Of a DNA stretch of 64,000 nt, positions 8,020 to 17,368 are shown one piece after another (positions within the stretch are counted from its first letter, which is position 1; every line of letters begins with the position of its first letter). A program made the translations under genes and the position numbers. The stretch is from Chelativorans alearensis (GTDB lineage: Bacteria > Pseudomonadota > Alphaproteobacteria > Rhizobiales > Rhizobiaceae): positions 374,501 to 438,500 of the forward strand of contig NZ_WQNI01000005.1 of assembly GCF_010993735.1 (NCBI RefSeq), given 5' to 3'. Below the pieces are notes generated by a model. It made no database searches. It saw only the letters and a program-made list of their open reading frames with translations, and was not told the DNA's origin.

Positions 8020-9501
8020 TCAGGTGGCACGCTCCAGTGCAATATCTCTGATTTTTTCGTATTTTCCACCGCGATCGCTCAACAGGGCAGCGAGATCGGG
8101 TTCCGGCTCGATCAGGCGGTCGAGCTCGGGTTCGGCCGCCAGGAGGTCGAGCGGGTCGCCCCGAGAAGCGGCAGCCATTGCCAACTTTGCCGCGCCCATT
8201 GCCGCCGCATGCGCACGGCCCTTGGAGAGGACGAGCGGTATGCCGTACAAAGCGGCGATCATGCGTGGCCAGATTCGCGATTGCGATCCGCCGCCGACCA
8301 CCTGCAACTGCGAGCAGGATATGCCGTGGTTGCGCTGGGTCTGGACCACTTCCGCGAAATGGAAGGCAACGCCCTCGAAGACCGCCCATGCCAGCATCTC
8401 CCGCGTTGTCGAGAGTGACAGCATGTCCGCCAGTCCGCGCAGGCGCGCATTCTTGTGCGGTGTGCGCACGCCGTCGAGGTAAGGCAGGATCACCGGCGCG
8501 CCGGCGATCTGCCGGGCGCCGTCCGGTGATGCAAGAAGCGCCTCGGCTTCAGCATCCAACTCCGCTTCGTTCGTCCCCATGATCGTCGCCATCCAGTTGA
8601 CGGCGCTCGTCGCGCTCATGACGACGCCTTGCGAGGAAAACTGGCCGGGGGCGGCGTGCGGCGGGGTTTGCACGCCTTTCCCGGGGATTGGCCGGAACGT
8701 CGGCGTCGAGACGCACAGAACGCCCGAAGTTCCGATCGTCAGGACCCCGCGTCCGGGACGGGCCGCCCCGACGCCGATCTTGCAGGCCAGATTGTCGCCG
8801 GCGCCCCCGGCAACGACGACGGGTCCCCGGATGCCCCATCGCTCACGCAGGTCGCGCCGCAGCTGGCCCGCCGGCTCCCAGGCGTTGACGAGCCCCGGCA
8901 ATTTTTCCATCGCGAAGCCGGCGGCCTCGGCGAGATCGCGCGCAAAGGCCATCTGGCGGTTGTCGAAGAGGAGCGTGCCGCTGGCGTCACTGGGCTCACT
9001 GGCGCGCTCTCCTGTCAGTTTCAGCCGCACATAGTCTTTCGGCAAAAGCAGGCAGTCCGTTCTTTCGATCGTCTCCGGCTCGTGCCGTGCCAGCCACATA
9101 AGCTTTGGCGCGCCGAAGCCGGGATCGGGATCGATGCAGGAGCGCTGCCCCATATCGGGCACGACCGCCTGTAAGCGGCGGGCCTCCTCCACCGCCCGTC
9201 CATCGTTCCAGAGGATGGCGCGCCGGATCGGCCGGTCGCCCTTATCGATAAGGACCGTTCCCAGCATCTGGCCCGACAGGCCGATGCCGCGCAGCGCCGA
9301 CATTTCGACCGGCCGCGCCGCGGCCAATTCGTCGAACGCCGCGCAAAACGCTTCCCACCACTCGTCGGGGTGCTGTTCGGACCAGCCGTCGTTGAGGCGC
9401 GTGACGGTGAGGTTTCTCGTCGCTGTCTGCAGCACCTCGTGCTCGTCGCCGACCAGGATCGCCTTGACGCCGGAAGTTCCAATGTCGATGCCCGCAAACA
9501 T
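8020..9501 (-). CDS. FGGY-family carbohydrate kinase, xylulokinase-like
   Basis: A 493-residue sugar kinase, usual length for xylulokinase. It opens with MFAGIDIGTSGVKAIL (phosphate 1 motif), followed by WSEQHPDEWW and a nucleotide-binding half containing AGGAGDNLACKIGVG and LTIGTSGVLCVS; a late QLQVVGGGSQSRIW is the adenosine motif. XylB-type enzymes phosphorylate D-xylulose, but FGGY specificity drifts easily, so another ketose or polyol is possible. It is the last gene of a transporter operon, seven bases after the SorC gene. It converges on the M14-like gene, whose end is 21 bp away. Confidence 0.88.
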   Translation of the reverse strand: MFAGIDIGTSGVKAILVGDEHEVLQTATRNLTVTRLNDGWSEQHPDEWWEAFCAAFDELAAARPVEMSALRGIGLSGQMLGTVLIDKGDRPIRRAILWNDGRAVEEARRLQAVVPDMGQRSCIDPDPGFGAPKLMWLARHEPETIERTDCLLLPKDYVRLKLTGERASEPSDASGTLLFDNRQMAFARDLAEAAGFAMEKLPGLVNAWEPAGQLRRDLRERWGIRGPVVVAGGAGDNLACKIGVGAARPGRGVLTIGTSGVLCVSTPTFRPIPGKGVQTPPHAAPGQFSSQGVVMSATSAVNWMATIMGTNEAELDAEAEALLASPDGARQIAGAPVILPYLDGVRTPHKNARLRGLADMLSLSTTREMLAWAVFEGVAFHFAEVVQTQRNHGISCSQLQVVGGGSQSRIWPRMIAALYGIPLVLSKGRAHAAAMGAAKLAMAAASRGDPLDLLAAEPELDRLIEPEPDLAALLSDRGGKYEKIRDIALERAT

Positions 9502-9508
9502 GGCTCGA

Positions 9509-10498
9509 CTAGCCTTCTGCCGGCTCAAGGCCCGCCAATACACCTTCCGCTGTCGCCTCATCGGTGACGAGACCCTCGAAGGCATCCGTGAGCAGAGCGG
9601 CGCGGATGATCGGGATCTTGCCGGGACCACCGGCGGCAAGGATCGCGTTGCCAATACGCCCGACATCCGCCAGCCCGATGCCGATGATGCGGTCGTTGAT
9701 AGGGTGATCCACCAACTCACCCCGGGCATTGAGGAACTGCCCCTGAATGTCGCCGACCGCACCCGCCTCAATCAATTCCTCTATGCTGACATCGGAGGGG
9801 AGCGCATAGCGGATTAACAGCGAATCCCGCGACATGTCGCCCGTACCAAGGGCGCAGGCATCCACCGAGCGGATGCGCTCGAACACGTCGTCGAAAAACT
9901 CGGTGTCGATGATCGCGTCGCGCGCGGCCTTCGACGGCGCATAGATCGGCGCGGTGAAATAGGTGCGCTGCGCGTCGAACTGCGAGGCGAACGCCTTGAC
10001 GATGTCGAAGGAGTTGACGTCGGAGCCTTGCGACAGGCCGCCGAGCAGCGAAACGAATTCAAGATCGGGCCGCGCTGCCGGGCGCAGAAAGCGCGATGCG
10101 TTGTAGATGGTCATGCCCCAGGACAGGCCAAAACGTTTCACTCTGGTGTCGGCCAGGAGCGGAGACAGCTCCATGGCGAGTGCGGCGCCGACATTCGTCT
10201 GTACCTTGGTCTTGTCCTTCGGGCTAGGCACGATCCGCACACGCTCCAGGCCGAAGCGCTCGCGCATCTGCGCCTCCAGCTCGACTGCGCGCAAGAAGGG
10301 TGACTCGATCGATATGCGCACGACCCCTTCCCTGCGCGCATCGCGCAGCGCCTGGTTGATGCGCAGCCTGTTGGTGGCCAGCCTGTCGGCCACCGCCTGC
10401 TGGTTGATGCCCTCCACGTAGTAGTGCCAGGCGACGCGGGCCAGGAAGTGCGCTTCCTCGTCGGGCGGGATGGCTTCTTCGACCATCAGATCCTTCAT
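9509..10498 (-). CDS. SorC-family sugar-binding transcriptional regulator
   Basis: A 329-residue regulator: N-terminal helix-turn-helix (about residues 18-60, VEGINQQAVADRLATNRLRI) and a large SugarBind domain related to sugar-phosphate isomerases (FGLSWGMTIYNASRFL, LEFVSLLGGLSQGS, GIGLADVGRIGNAILAAGG). SorC proteins usually sense a phosphorylated sugar from the pathway they control. The start ATG (10498-10496) overlaps the HAD stop codon as ATGA, so it is co-translated inside the catabolic operon. It probably acts on the repeats at 14676-14709. Confidence 0.93.
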   Translation of the reverse strand: MKDLMVEEAIPPDEEAHFLARVAWHYYVEGINQQAVADRLATNRLRINQALRDARREGVVRISIESPFLRAVELEAQMRERFGLERVRIVPSPKDKTKVQTNVGAALAMELSPLLADTRVKRFGLSWGMTIYNASRFLRPAARPDLEFVSLLGGLSQGSDVNSFDIVKAFASQFDAQRTYFTAPIYAPSKAARDAIIDTEFFDDVFERIRSVDACALGTGDMSRDSLLIRYALPSDVSIEELIEAGAVGDIQGQFLNARGELVDHPINDRIIGIGLADVGRIGNAILAAGGPGKIPIIRAALLTDAFEGLVTDEATAEGVLAGLEPAEG

Positions 10499-11295
10499 TT
10501 CCTGACCTCCAGCAGTGCCGCGGCAACCTCGCGAAACCCAGTAGCGTTCTTGCTGGCGGTAATCCAGCGAGGAGGGGTTTCCAACTGGAAGTCGCGCACG
10601 TTGGCGACGCCGATGCTGTTGCGGAAGAAGGCGAACATCGGCTGGTCATTGGGGCTGTCGCCGACGAAGACCACGCGTGCGTTCGTGTCTGGATCGTCGA
10701 TAGAGACGCCGAAATTCTCCTTGAGGCAGATGCGCGCCATGGAGAGCTTGTCATAGGCTCCGAACCACCCGTTCACATGGATCGAAGACACCTTGGCGGT
10801 GGCGCCGCCCTCTTCGAAAAGCGCGACGATGCGTTCCACCGCCTTGTCATCGAGCGGAGCGACATCCTCGCGGAAGTCGATGGCGAGGTCGGCAACCCGA
10901 TAATCCTGGTCCGAGGCGATCCCAGTTCCCTCCACTTCAGCAAGGATACGGTGCCGCAGCGTCTTCAGACGCTCCCTGTCCGCCTGCCGCTCCGCATCCG
11001 TCTTGGCAAAGCCGTTGCGCATCTCCCGGCTTTCACGGTCATAGGCGAACCAGAATGCGCCGTTCTCCCCCACAACGGCATCGACCGGCCACATGCGCGC
11101 GATGTGGTCGCACCAGCCGGCGGGCCGGCCTGTCACGGGGATAATCCTGAGCCCCGCCTCCGACAGCGCCTCCAGGGCCGCAAGGCTGCTGCTCGGCAGA
11201 AGACCGTCCGTGGTCATCGTGTCGTCGATGTCGGTCAGGACGAAGCGCAGCGCGGCGCGTTCGGCGGCCGGAAATTCGCGCAGCGGCCGCATCAT
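10495..11295 (-). CDS. HAD-IIB family hydrolase (sugar-phosphate phosphatase-like)
   Basis: A 266-residue haloacid-dehalogenase protein with D22-x-D24 in [12 protein letters not shown] (motif I), a lysine-containing cap region and [13 protein letters not shown] (motif IV). The type-IIB cap resembles Cof, mannosyl-3-phosphoglycerate and sucrose-phosphate phosphatases. Lying between the permease and regulator genes with ATGA overlaps on both sides, it probably dephosphorylates a pathway intermediate or detoxifies a sugar phosphate. A phosphatase and a kinase in one catabolic operon is noteworthy. The substrate cannot be named from sequence. Confidence 0.88.
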   Translation of the reverse strand: MMRPLREFPAAERAALRFVLTDIDDTMTTDGLLPSSSLAALEALSEAGLRIIPVTGRPAGWCDHIARMWPVDAVVGENGAFWFAYDRESREMRNGFAKTDAERQADRERLKTLRHRILAEVEGTGIASDQDYRVADLAIDFREDVAPLDDKAVERIVALFEEGGATAKVSSIHVNGWFGAYDKLSMARICLKENFGVSIDDPDTNARVVFVGDSPNDQPMFAFFRNSIGVANVRDFQLETPPRWITASKNATGFREVAAALLEVRK

Positions 11296-12122
11296 TTCAC
11301 GGCGCCCATCGTCAGCCCGCGCACGAGCTGTTTCGAGGCGATCAGCGCAAAGATGATGACCGGCACGACGATCAACGTCGACGTGGCCATGATCTTGCCG
11401 TAGGGCAGCGAGTAGCCCTCCATGAAGGAGACGGCCATGGCGGGCGCCGTCTTGGCCGCGCTGCGCGTCAGCACCAGCGCGTACATCAGCTCGTTCCACG
11501 AGAAGATGAAGGAGAAGATTGCCGACACGGCGATGCCCGGTGCGGCCAGCGGCAGGCACAGCGAGAAGAAGATGCGCCACTGCGAGGCGCCTTCGAGGAT
11601 CGCCGCCTCGTCGATCTCGCGCGGGATGGAACGGAACTGATCGGTGCAGATCCATATAACGATCGGCAGATTGAACGTCAGATAGATGAGGATCAGCACG
11701 ACGTGCGTGTCGAGCATATCGAAGCTGCGCACGATCAGGAAGAAGGGTAGCGCCAAAACGATAGGGCTGACCATGCGGTTGGTGATGAACCAGAACCACA
11801 ATTCCTTCTTGCCGCGAAACTCGAACCGCGCCAGCGCATAGGCGGCGGGGGTGCCCAGAAGGATCGCCAGAAAGGTCGTAAGGACGGCGACGATGAGCGA
11901 GTTGACGAGGCTCCTGGCAACCGCATTGTCGAACAGAACATCGTAGTAGTTCGAGAAGGTGACATCGAAGATCCAGGCCGGCGGCGTCTGCAGCGCGACG
12001 ATCTGCGTTTTCAGGCTCGTCAGCACCATCCAGTAGAACGGAAACAGGCAGAACAGGATAATTGCCGCCAGAAGGACCACCTGGGCGGCAAGGGATGGCG
12101 TGGTGGTCGTGTGTTCGCGCAT
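11292..12122 (-). CDS. ABC sugar transporter permease (MalG-like)
   Basis: A 276-residue inner-membrane protein with six predicted segments. The conserved cytoplasmic EAA loop is visible as [30 protein letters not shown]. Family and order match carbohydrate uptake transporter class 1 (MalG/UgpE) permeases. It forms the channel with the upstream permease, which ends three bases before it. The stop codon overlaps the HAD start (ATGA), coupling uptake to metabolism. Confidence 0.94.
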   Translation of the reverse strand: MREHTTTTPSLAAQVVLLAAIILFCLFPFYWMVLTSLKTQIVALQTPPAWIFDVTFSNYYDVLFDNAVARSLVNSLIVAVLTTFLAILLGTPAAYALARFEFRGKKELWFWFITNRMVSPIVLALPFFLIVRSFDMLDTHVVLILIYLTFNLPIVIWICTDQFRSIPREIDEAAILEGASQWRIFFSLCLPLAAPGIAVSAIFSFIFSWNELMYALVLTRSAAKTAPAMAVSFMEGYSLPYGKIMATSTLIVVPVIIFALIASKQLVRGLTMGAVK

Positions 12123-12125
12123 CTC

Positions 12126-13052
12126 TCAGATCTCCCGGTAGAAAAAGTGGATGTAAAGCCGGCTGAGAACGATCGTGATGACGAGCAGGATCACCGCCTG
12201 GGCGGAGGCCAGCCCCTGATCGAAAGCGCGGAAGCCGATGCGCTGAATAAGCAGACTGATAAGCTCGGTGGAAGAGCCCGGCCCGCCGCGCGTCATGGTG
12301 AACACCATGTCGAACTGCTTGAGCGTGTCGGCGGTACGCAGGATGAGAACGGCGGTAAGGCCGGGAACGAGAAACGGCAGTTGCACGTACCGCAGTACCG
12401 TCCACCAGCTTTTCGTTTCCAACCGCGCGGCCTCCTCGATCTCTCCGGGCACGGTCGTCAATCCCGCCAGGAACACCAGCGCGCAAAACGGCGTCCATTG
12501 CCAGACGTCCCAGAAGACGATAGCCGCGAAAGCATTCGTCGGATCGCCGATCCAGTTGACCGGCGCGATACCGATGAAACCCAGGAGTTGGTTCACGACG
12601 CCGTATTTCAGATTGAACATGATCTGGCCGAGAAGGCCGACGACGGCGTATGTTGTCGCCATGGGAATGACCAGCGAGAGCCGCGCAATCGTCTTGAGAA
12701 ACGTCAGCCCCGGACGGTGCAGGATGAGGGCGATGCCAAGCCCCGCCGCGATCTGCATGGGCAGTGCGATGAGGAGCAGCGTGAAGGTGCGCCCCATCGC
12801 GTCCCAGAACACCGAGTCGGTGAGAACAGTCGCATAATTTTCCAAGCCGACGAAAGGCGTGCGCTGCAGCCGCGTCAGATTGTAGTCCCGCATCGAGGTC
12901 CAGATCGCGAAGGCGAGCGGAGCTATGCCGATAGCAGCCAGCGTCACCACGGCGGGGCTGAGGAAGCCGAGAAAGGTGCCGAGAGACACGGTGCCGGCGT
13001 TCGAGCTCTCTTTCGGCGCCGGCCGTTCAAGATCTTGTGTTTTCTGCAGCAT
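12126..13052 (-). CDS. ABC sugar transporter permease (MalF-like)
   Basis: A 308-residue permease with about six membrane segments and the EAA-loop sequence EIEEAARLETKSWWTVLRYV. The first 25 or so residues are a hydrophilic cytosolic leader. The ATG at 13052 follows a GGGAGG ribosome site about ten bases upstream. It pairs with the MalG-like permease directly downstream. It is separated from the binding-protein gene by 245 bp holding a strong stem-loop (13222-13255) that may set a lower expression level for the permeases. Confidence 0.93.
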   Translation of the reverse strand: MLQKTQDLERPAPKESSNAGTVSLGTFLGFLSPAVVTLAAIGIAPLAFAIWTSMRDYNLTRLQRTPFVGLENYATVLTDSVFWDAMGRTFTLLLIALPMQIAAGLGIALILHRPGLTFLKTIARLSLVIPMATTYAVVGLLGQIMFNLKYGVVNQLLGFIGIAPVNWIGDPTNAFAAIVFWDVWQWTPFCALVFLAGLTTVPGEIEEAARLETKSWWTVLRYVQLPFLVPGLTAVLILRTADTLKQFDMVFTMTRGGPGSSTELISLLIQRIGFRAFDQGLASAQAVILLVITIVLSRLYIHFFYREI

Positions 13053-13221
13053 CGATATCCTGACCTCCCGCGCAGCGCCGGACACGGAGCCCGCCTTCAG
13101 ACCCCGCATACCCGTTCGTCACCGGGGTGTGTTGACCCCGTCCTTCCCCCACGCCTGGTAGTGCCACGCATATTACCGGAAGATGCGGTGCGTTCCGACC
13201 GGCGATGCCGGCTTCCGGGAA

Positions 13222-13255
13222 TGCTCAGCCGGCAAGGAGGAGAACCGGCTGAGCA
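13222..13255 (-). repeat. Intercistronic stem-loop between binding-protein and permease genes
   Basis: TGCTCAGCCGG (13222-13232) and CCGGCTGAGCA (13245-13255) are perfect 11-bp arms around a 12-base loop. There is no T-run after it, so it is probably an RNA-stabilising or attenuating hairpin rather than a full terminator; such elements commonly raise binding-protein mRNA over permease mRNA. A second, weaker hairpin (CGGGGT/ACCCCG) lies at 13123-13140. Confidence 0.6.
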
Positions 13256-13297
13256 CCACGTCGCGGCACGGCGCCGCCGTGCCGAAGCGCTGTGGGC

Positions 13298-14641
13298 CTA
13301 CTGCACCAACGGCTTTTCACCGTCATAGTAGCCCGCTTCTTCCAGGACCGCTTCCATCCGGTCGCCGATCTGCTTGGCACCTTCTTCCGTGGAGACCTCG
13401 CCGAGCATCATCTTGGTGCCCCACTCCTGCACGATCTCCGTGATCTCCGGCCATTCGGCAAAACGCGGGCGGAACTCCGGCACACCTTCCTGCCAGCTCT
13501 CCACCAATGCCGGCACGAAGTCGTATTTCTCCGCCACGCCTTCCATCTCGTAGACGGACTGACGCGCCGGCACGCCGCCGAGCTCCAGATACTTCGCCGC
13601 GTTCTCCTTCGAGGTGACCCACTGGATGAACAGCCAGGCAGCCGCCTGTTCGTTCTCATCGGCCTGCGAGGCGACGGCGAGCGAGAAACCGCCCAGCGCC
13701 GGCTTGCGGCCGGCCGGACCTTCCGGCTCGGGCGCGACTGCGAGGCAATCGCCGATGGTCGAGGTCGCGGGGTCCTTCAGCGTCGAATAGAAGGACGACC
13801 ACTCGGTGATCATCGCCACATCGCCCTGCGCCAGGGCGTTGACCGCCTCGGCGTGGTCGTAGGCGACGATGCCTTCCGGCATGTACTGCATCAGGTCCTG
13901 CCGGAACTGGAGGCCGGCCTGGCTTTCCTCCGACATCAGGTTGGACCTGAATTCATCGTCAAGGAAGGAGCCGCCGAAGGGCCACAGCACTCGTGCGAAA
14001 CTATCCGCCGACTGGGTCTCGTTGCGCTTCGACTGCAGCGCAAAGGCGTATTTGCCGTCCTTTGTCAGGGCCGGGCCGTATTCGTCCTTCAGTTCGCCCC
14101 AGGTCTCCGGCGGACCATCGAGACCGGCCTCCTCCAGCATGCACTGGTTGTAGAACAGAAGACCGGAATAGTTGTCGAAGGGCAGGCCGTACAGCGTACC
14201 GCCCCATGATCCGAAGGCATCCAGGACCAAGGGGAAGAAGTCTTCCAGATCGAGATCGGGGTCGGCGAGCGCCGGATCGTTGATGAACTTCTCGGCCGGC
14301 ACGATCCACTCGTTCTCGGCGAAATTGCCTATCCACACCAGATCGACCAGCGCAATGTCGAAATCGCCGTTGGCAACGAAATCGCGCACCTGTTCGCCAA
14401 GCGCGTTCTCATAAGGCATGTCGGTAACGTTGACCTTGATGCCGGTCTTTTCCTCGAACTCCGGCAACATCTTCTTCGCCGCCTCATAACCCGGCCTGAG
14501 CAGGAAGACGACATCCACTGTCGTGCCCGCATAAGGCTGCGCGGCTTCCTCCAAGGACCAGGCGAAGGCGGTGACGGGCGAGAGCGCAAGCGCCAGGGCG
14601 GCACCTCCCGTCAGCCTCTTGATCGTTGACTTCATACTCAT
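13298..14641 (-). CDS. ABC sugar transporter substrate-binding protein (family 1)
   Basis: A 447-residue periplasmic binding protein. A Sec signal peptide is evident: charged MSMKSTIKRL, a hydrophobic core and a likely cleavage after AFA at about residue 27. The mature part shows family 1 (MalE/UgpB-like) features, for example LYGLPFDNYSGLLFYN, GDVAMITEWSSFY and FIQWVTSKENAAKY. It captures the substrate for the two permeases encoded downstream. A strong ribosome site (GGGAGGAAACAG) precedes the ATG. The upstream region holds the putative SorC operator shared with the divergent ATPase operon. The sugar bound is unknown. Confidence 0.94.
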   Translation of the reverse strand: MSMKSTIKRLTGGAALALALSPVTAFAWSLEEAAQPYAGTTVDVVFLLRPGYEAAKKMLPEFEEKTGIKVNVTDMPYENALGEQVRDFVANGDFDIALVDLVWIGNFAENEWIVPAEKFINDPALADPDLDLEDFFPLVLDAFGSWGGTLYGLPFDNYSGLLFYNQCMLEEAGLDGPPETWGELKDEYGPALTKDGKYAFALQSKRNETQSADSFARVLWPFGGSFLDDEFRSNLMSEESQAGLQFRQDLMQYMPEGIVAYDHAEAVNALAQGDVAMITEWSSFYSTLKDPATSTIGDCLAVAPEPEGPAGRKPALGGFSLAVASQADENEQAAAWLFIQWVTSKENAAKYLELGGVPARQSVYEMEGVAEKYDFVPALVESWQEGVPEFRPRFAEWPEITEIVQEWGTKMMLGEVSTEEGAKQIGDRMEAVLEEAGYYDGEKPLVQ

Positions 14642-14675
14642 CTGTTTCCTCCCAGAAGCGTCATACCTATCGATC

Positions 14676-14709
14676 TTTACATTTACATTTTTTCATTTAC
14701 ATTTGTAAA
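14676..14709. promoter_or_regulatory. Candidate SorC operator: TTTACA repeats with a palindrome
   Basis: TTTACA occurs at 14676-14681, 14682-14687 and 14696-14701. The last copy forms an inverted repeat with TGTAAA at 14704-14709 (two-base spacer). The cluster is AT-rich in a GC-rich neighbourhood and lies between the two divergent operons of the sugar locus. That makes it the natural binding place for the SorC protein encoded in the left operon. Binding is inference. Confidence 0.6.
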
Positions 14710-14798
14710 AGTCAATCGCGGAAACGCCGTTGCGCCACCACGGCCGGGGAAAGCCGCAGTGGGCTGTTTCAGGCGCTCAAATGAGGGAGGAGGAGCGG

Positions 14799-15926
14799 GT
14801 GGCGTCCGTAAAGATGCGAAACATCAACAAGTACTACGGCGACTTCCATGCGCTGATCGGCATCGACTTGGACATTGCCGATGGCGAGTTCGTCGTCTTC
14901 GTCGGTCCATCCGGCTGCGGAAAGTCAACGCTCCTGAGAACGCTTGCCGGTTTGGAAGGCAGCTATACGGGCGTGATGGAAATCGGGGGACAGGACATCA
15001 GCAGCGCCGCGCCCTCGGACCGCGGTGTCGCCATGGTCTTTCAGTCCTACGCGCTCTATCCGCATATGAACGTGCATGACAACATGGACTTCGGCATGAA
15101 GGTCAACAACGTGCCCAAAGATGAGCGGGAAGAGCGCATCGCCAATGCCGCGCGCATCCTGCAACTCGAACCTTATCTCGACCGCAAGCCCGCGCATCTT
15201 TCCGGCGGCCAGCGCCAACGTGTGGCCATCGGCCGAGCCATCGTACGCCAGCCGAAGGTGTTCCTCTTCGACGAACCTCTGTCCAATCTCGATGCCAAGC
15301 TGCGCGTGCAGATGCGCATCGAGTTGGAGAGCCTGCACAAGCAGCTCGGCGCGACCATGATTTACGTCACGCACGACCAGGTGGAAGCCATGACCATGGC
15401 AGATAAGATCGTCGTCCTGAATGGCGGCCGCATCGAGCAGATCGGAACGCCGATGCAGCTCTATCACACACCGGCAACACGCTTCGTCGCCGATTTCATC
15501 GGTTCGCCATCCATGAACTTCCTGCCCGTTTTGCTGGGCGGTTCCGATAGCGGCGCTTCGGTCGGACGCTACGGCGAAACCGAGATCAGGCTTCCCGAGG
15601 GTGTGCGGGGCAGAGCTTCTGGAAATGTCACGCTCGGCGTCAGGCCCGAGCACCTGGATATCGCGCCCACCGAAGATGGGGGCCTTCGCACAAATGGCCG
15701 GGCACAGGTTTCGGCCGGTGCGTTGGGCGGCACGGTCGCCGTCAAGGAGACGCTCGGCGGCGAAACGATCCTCTATGTGGATACGCGCGAGGGCGACCGC
15801 GTGACCGTGAAGGTGGACGGTGATACGGCAATCGACAGGGGGACCCCGGTGACCGTGTCCATTCCCCTTGAACGCATTCATCTGTTCGACGCCGATGGCA
15901 TCACACTGACCAACCGTGAAGGGTAA
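14799..15926 (+). CDS. ABC sugar transporter ATP-binding protein (UgpC/MsmK-like)
   Basis: A 375-residue ATPase energising the sugar importer encoded by the divergent operon. Walker A is GPSGCGKST, the Q-loop is in [12 protein letters not shown], the signature is [14 protein letters not shown], Walker B is [12 protein letters not shown] and the switch histidine is in YVTHD. A C-terminal TOBE/MalK-type regulatory domain begins near residue 235 ([17 protein letters not shown]). The GTG at 14799 is preferred because GGAGGAGG sits six bases before it; an ATG at 14781 is possible. It begins a plus-strand operon of three more metabolic genes. Confidence 0.94.
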   Translation: MASVKMRNINKYYGDFHALIGIDLDIADGEFVVFVGPSGCGKSTLLRTLAGLEGSYTGVMEIGGQDISSAAPSDRGVAMVFQSYALYPHMNVHDNMDFGMKVNNVPKDEREERIANAARILQLEPYLDRKPAHLSGGQRQRVAIGRAIVRQPKVFLFDEPLSNLDAKLRVQMRIELESLHKQLGATMIYVTHDQVEAMTMADKIVVLNGGRIEQIGTPMQLYHTPATRFVADFIGSPSMNFLPVLLGGSDSGASVGRYGETEIRLPEGVRGRASGNVTLGVRPEHLDIAPTEDGGLRTNGRAQVSAGALGGTVAVKETLGGETILYVDTREGDRVTVKVDGDTAIDRGTPVTVSIPLERIHLFDADGITLTNREG

Positions 15927-15927
15927 A

Positions 15928-17343
15928 ATGAACGGAGAGAGTTCCCAGCGGATTGAGCGAAAGGCGCGCGCGGAAGACGTGCGCGACCGGCGCTACGCGA
16001 TCCCTGCGGTCGAACAATCGAAGGCGATAGAAAGCGTGGTAGTGGGCCACGCGTGCCTGCAGGAGGCCGGGGCGGTATTTCGCCGACATTTCGGCGCAGC
16101 GCCGGCGTTGATCGTTGCCGATGAGAACACCTACGGGGCCGCCGGCGAGGCCGTGCGCGCCACCCTCGTTGAGGCGGGCATCAACGCCGAAGTGGAGATA
16201 TTGCCCGCCAAGCCGCGCCTGGCACCTGATCGCCTGACCGCCGAGCACATCGCGGCACGGATCGGAGAAATGGGCGCGGCGAACGACGGCGTTCACCCGG
16301 TTCCCCTGGCGGTCGGTTCGGGCGTCATCAACGATCTGACGCGCTATGCGGCTTTCTCCGCCGGTACCCGCTTCATGAGCGTCCCGACGGCGGCATCGAT
16401 GGATGGCTACACGAGCGCCGGCGCTCCCCTGTCGGACGAGGGCTTCAAGATCACGATCCAGTGCGCCCCGCCCCGTGTCATCCTGGCGGACCTCGATGTC
16501 GTCGCCGGCGCACCGGCCAGGATGAGCGGCTGGGGGTATGGCGACCTTGCCGGCAAGGTGCCGGCAGGGGGAGACTGGCTCGTCGCCGACGCGCTGGGGG
16601 TGGAAGCCCTCGATGACACGGCCTGGCCGATGGTGCAGAACGAATTGCGCGGCTGGCTCTCGGACCCCAATGGCGTGCGCCGTGGCGATGGCGCGGCCAT
16701 CGCCGACCTTTTCATCGGACTGGCGGTCTCGGGCGTGGCCATGGAGGTCTACGGCTCTTCGCGCCCCGCATCCGGTGCGGAGCACCAGATCGCCCATATA
16801 TGGGAGATGGAGGATCTGTCTCACGAGGGGGAAAAGGTCTCCCATGGCGCCTGCGTCGCAATCGGCAGCCTGTCGATGCTGAGCCTATACGATTGGCTGC
16901 TTGACCAGGACATTTCAGCCATAGACCCCGCGGCGGCCACCTCTCGCGCTCCGGATTGGTCCGCCGTTGAAGCGGCGATCGATGCGGCCTTCCCCAACGC
17001 CAACGTTGCCCGGCGTGCCAAGGAGGAAATGCGCGAGAAATGGGTCGAGCACGAAACCCTCACTGTCCGCCTGGCAAGGCTGAGGGACGGCTGGCCGGCG
17101 TTGCGCGATGTGCTGGCCTCCCATCTCATGCGCGAAATCGAGATGCGCGACCTCCTGGCGGCCGCCGGCGCGCCGGTCACCACGCGCGAGATCGGGCTTT
17201 CGCCGGAGCGGCATCGGGCGACCATGCGCAATGCCCGCTGGATTCGCAGGCGCTACACCCTGCTCGACCTGCTCGCCGATGCCGGGCTTCTTGAACCCGC
17301 TGTCGAAGCCTGTTTTCCTGACGGGGCTCCGCTCTATTCCTGA
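15928..17343 (+). CDS. AraM/EgsA-family sn-glycerol-1-phosphate dehydrogenase-like protein
   Basis: A 471-residue iron/zinc alcohol dehydrogenase-fold enzyme. VGSGVINDLTRYAA binds NAD(P), and PTAASMDGYTSAGAPL is the signature of glycerol-1-phosphate dehydrogenases. Histidines in HIWEMEDLSHEG and SHGACVAIG are probable metal ligands. AraM reduces dihydroxyacetone phosphate to sn-glycerol-1-phosphate in Bacillus; archaeal enzymes make lipid backbones. Bacillus AraM is about 390 residues, so this one carries a C-terminal extension, as do other proteobacterial members. In a sugar uptake operon it more likely oxidises a sugar-alcohol phosphate. It starts one base after the ATPase stop. Confidence 0.85.
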   Translation: MNGESSQRIERKARAEDVRDRRYAIPAVEQSKAIESVVVGHACLQEAGAVFRRHFGAAPALIVADENTYGAAGEAVRATLVEAGINAEVEILPAKPRLAPDRLTAEHIAARIGEMGAANDGVHPVPLAVGSGVINDLTRYAAFSAGTRFMSVPTAASMDGYTSAGAPLSDEGFKITIQCAPPRVILADLDVVAGAPARMSGWGYGDLAGKVPAGGDWLVADALGVEALDDTAWPMVQNELRGWLSDPNGVRRGDGAAIADLFIGLAVSGVAMEVYGSSRPASGAEHQIAHIWEMEDLSHEGEKVSHGACVAIGSLSMLSLYDWLLDQDISAIDPAAATSRAPDWSAVEAAIDAAFPNANVARRAKEEMREKWVEHETLTVRLARLRDGWPALRDVLASHLMREIEMRDLLAAAGAPVTTREIGLSPERHRATMRNARWIRRRYTLLDLLADAGLLEPAVEACFPDGAPLYS

Positions 17344-17368
17344 CTTCCGCGATTAAGGGAGGTGCGTT

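Noticed and set aside
13292-14209. Plus-strand frame of 305 codons opposite the binding-protein gene
   Set aside because: Antisense shadow; the minus-strand frame has a signal peptide and family motifs.
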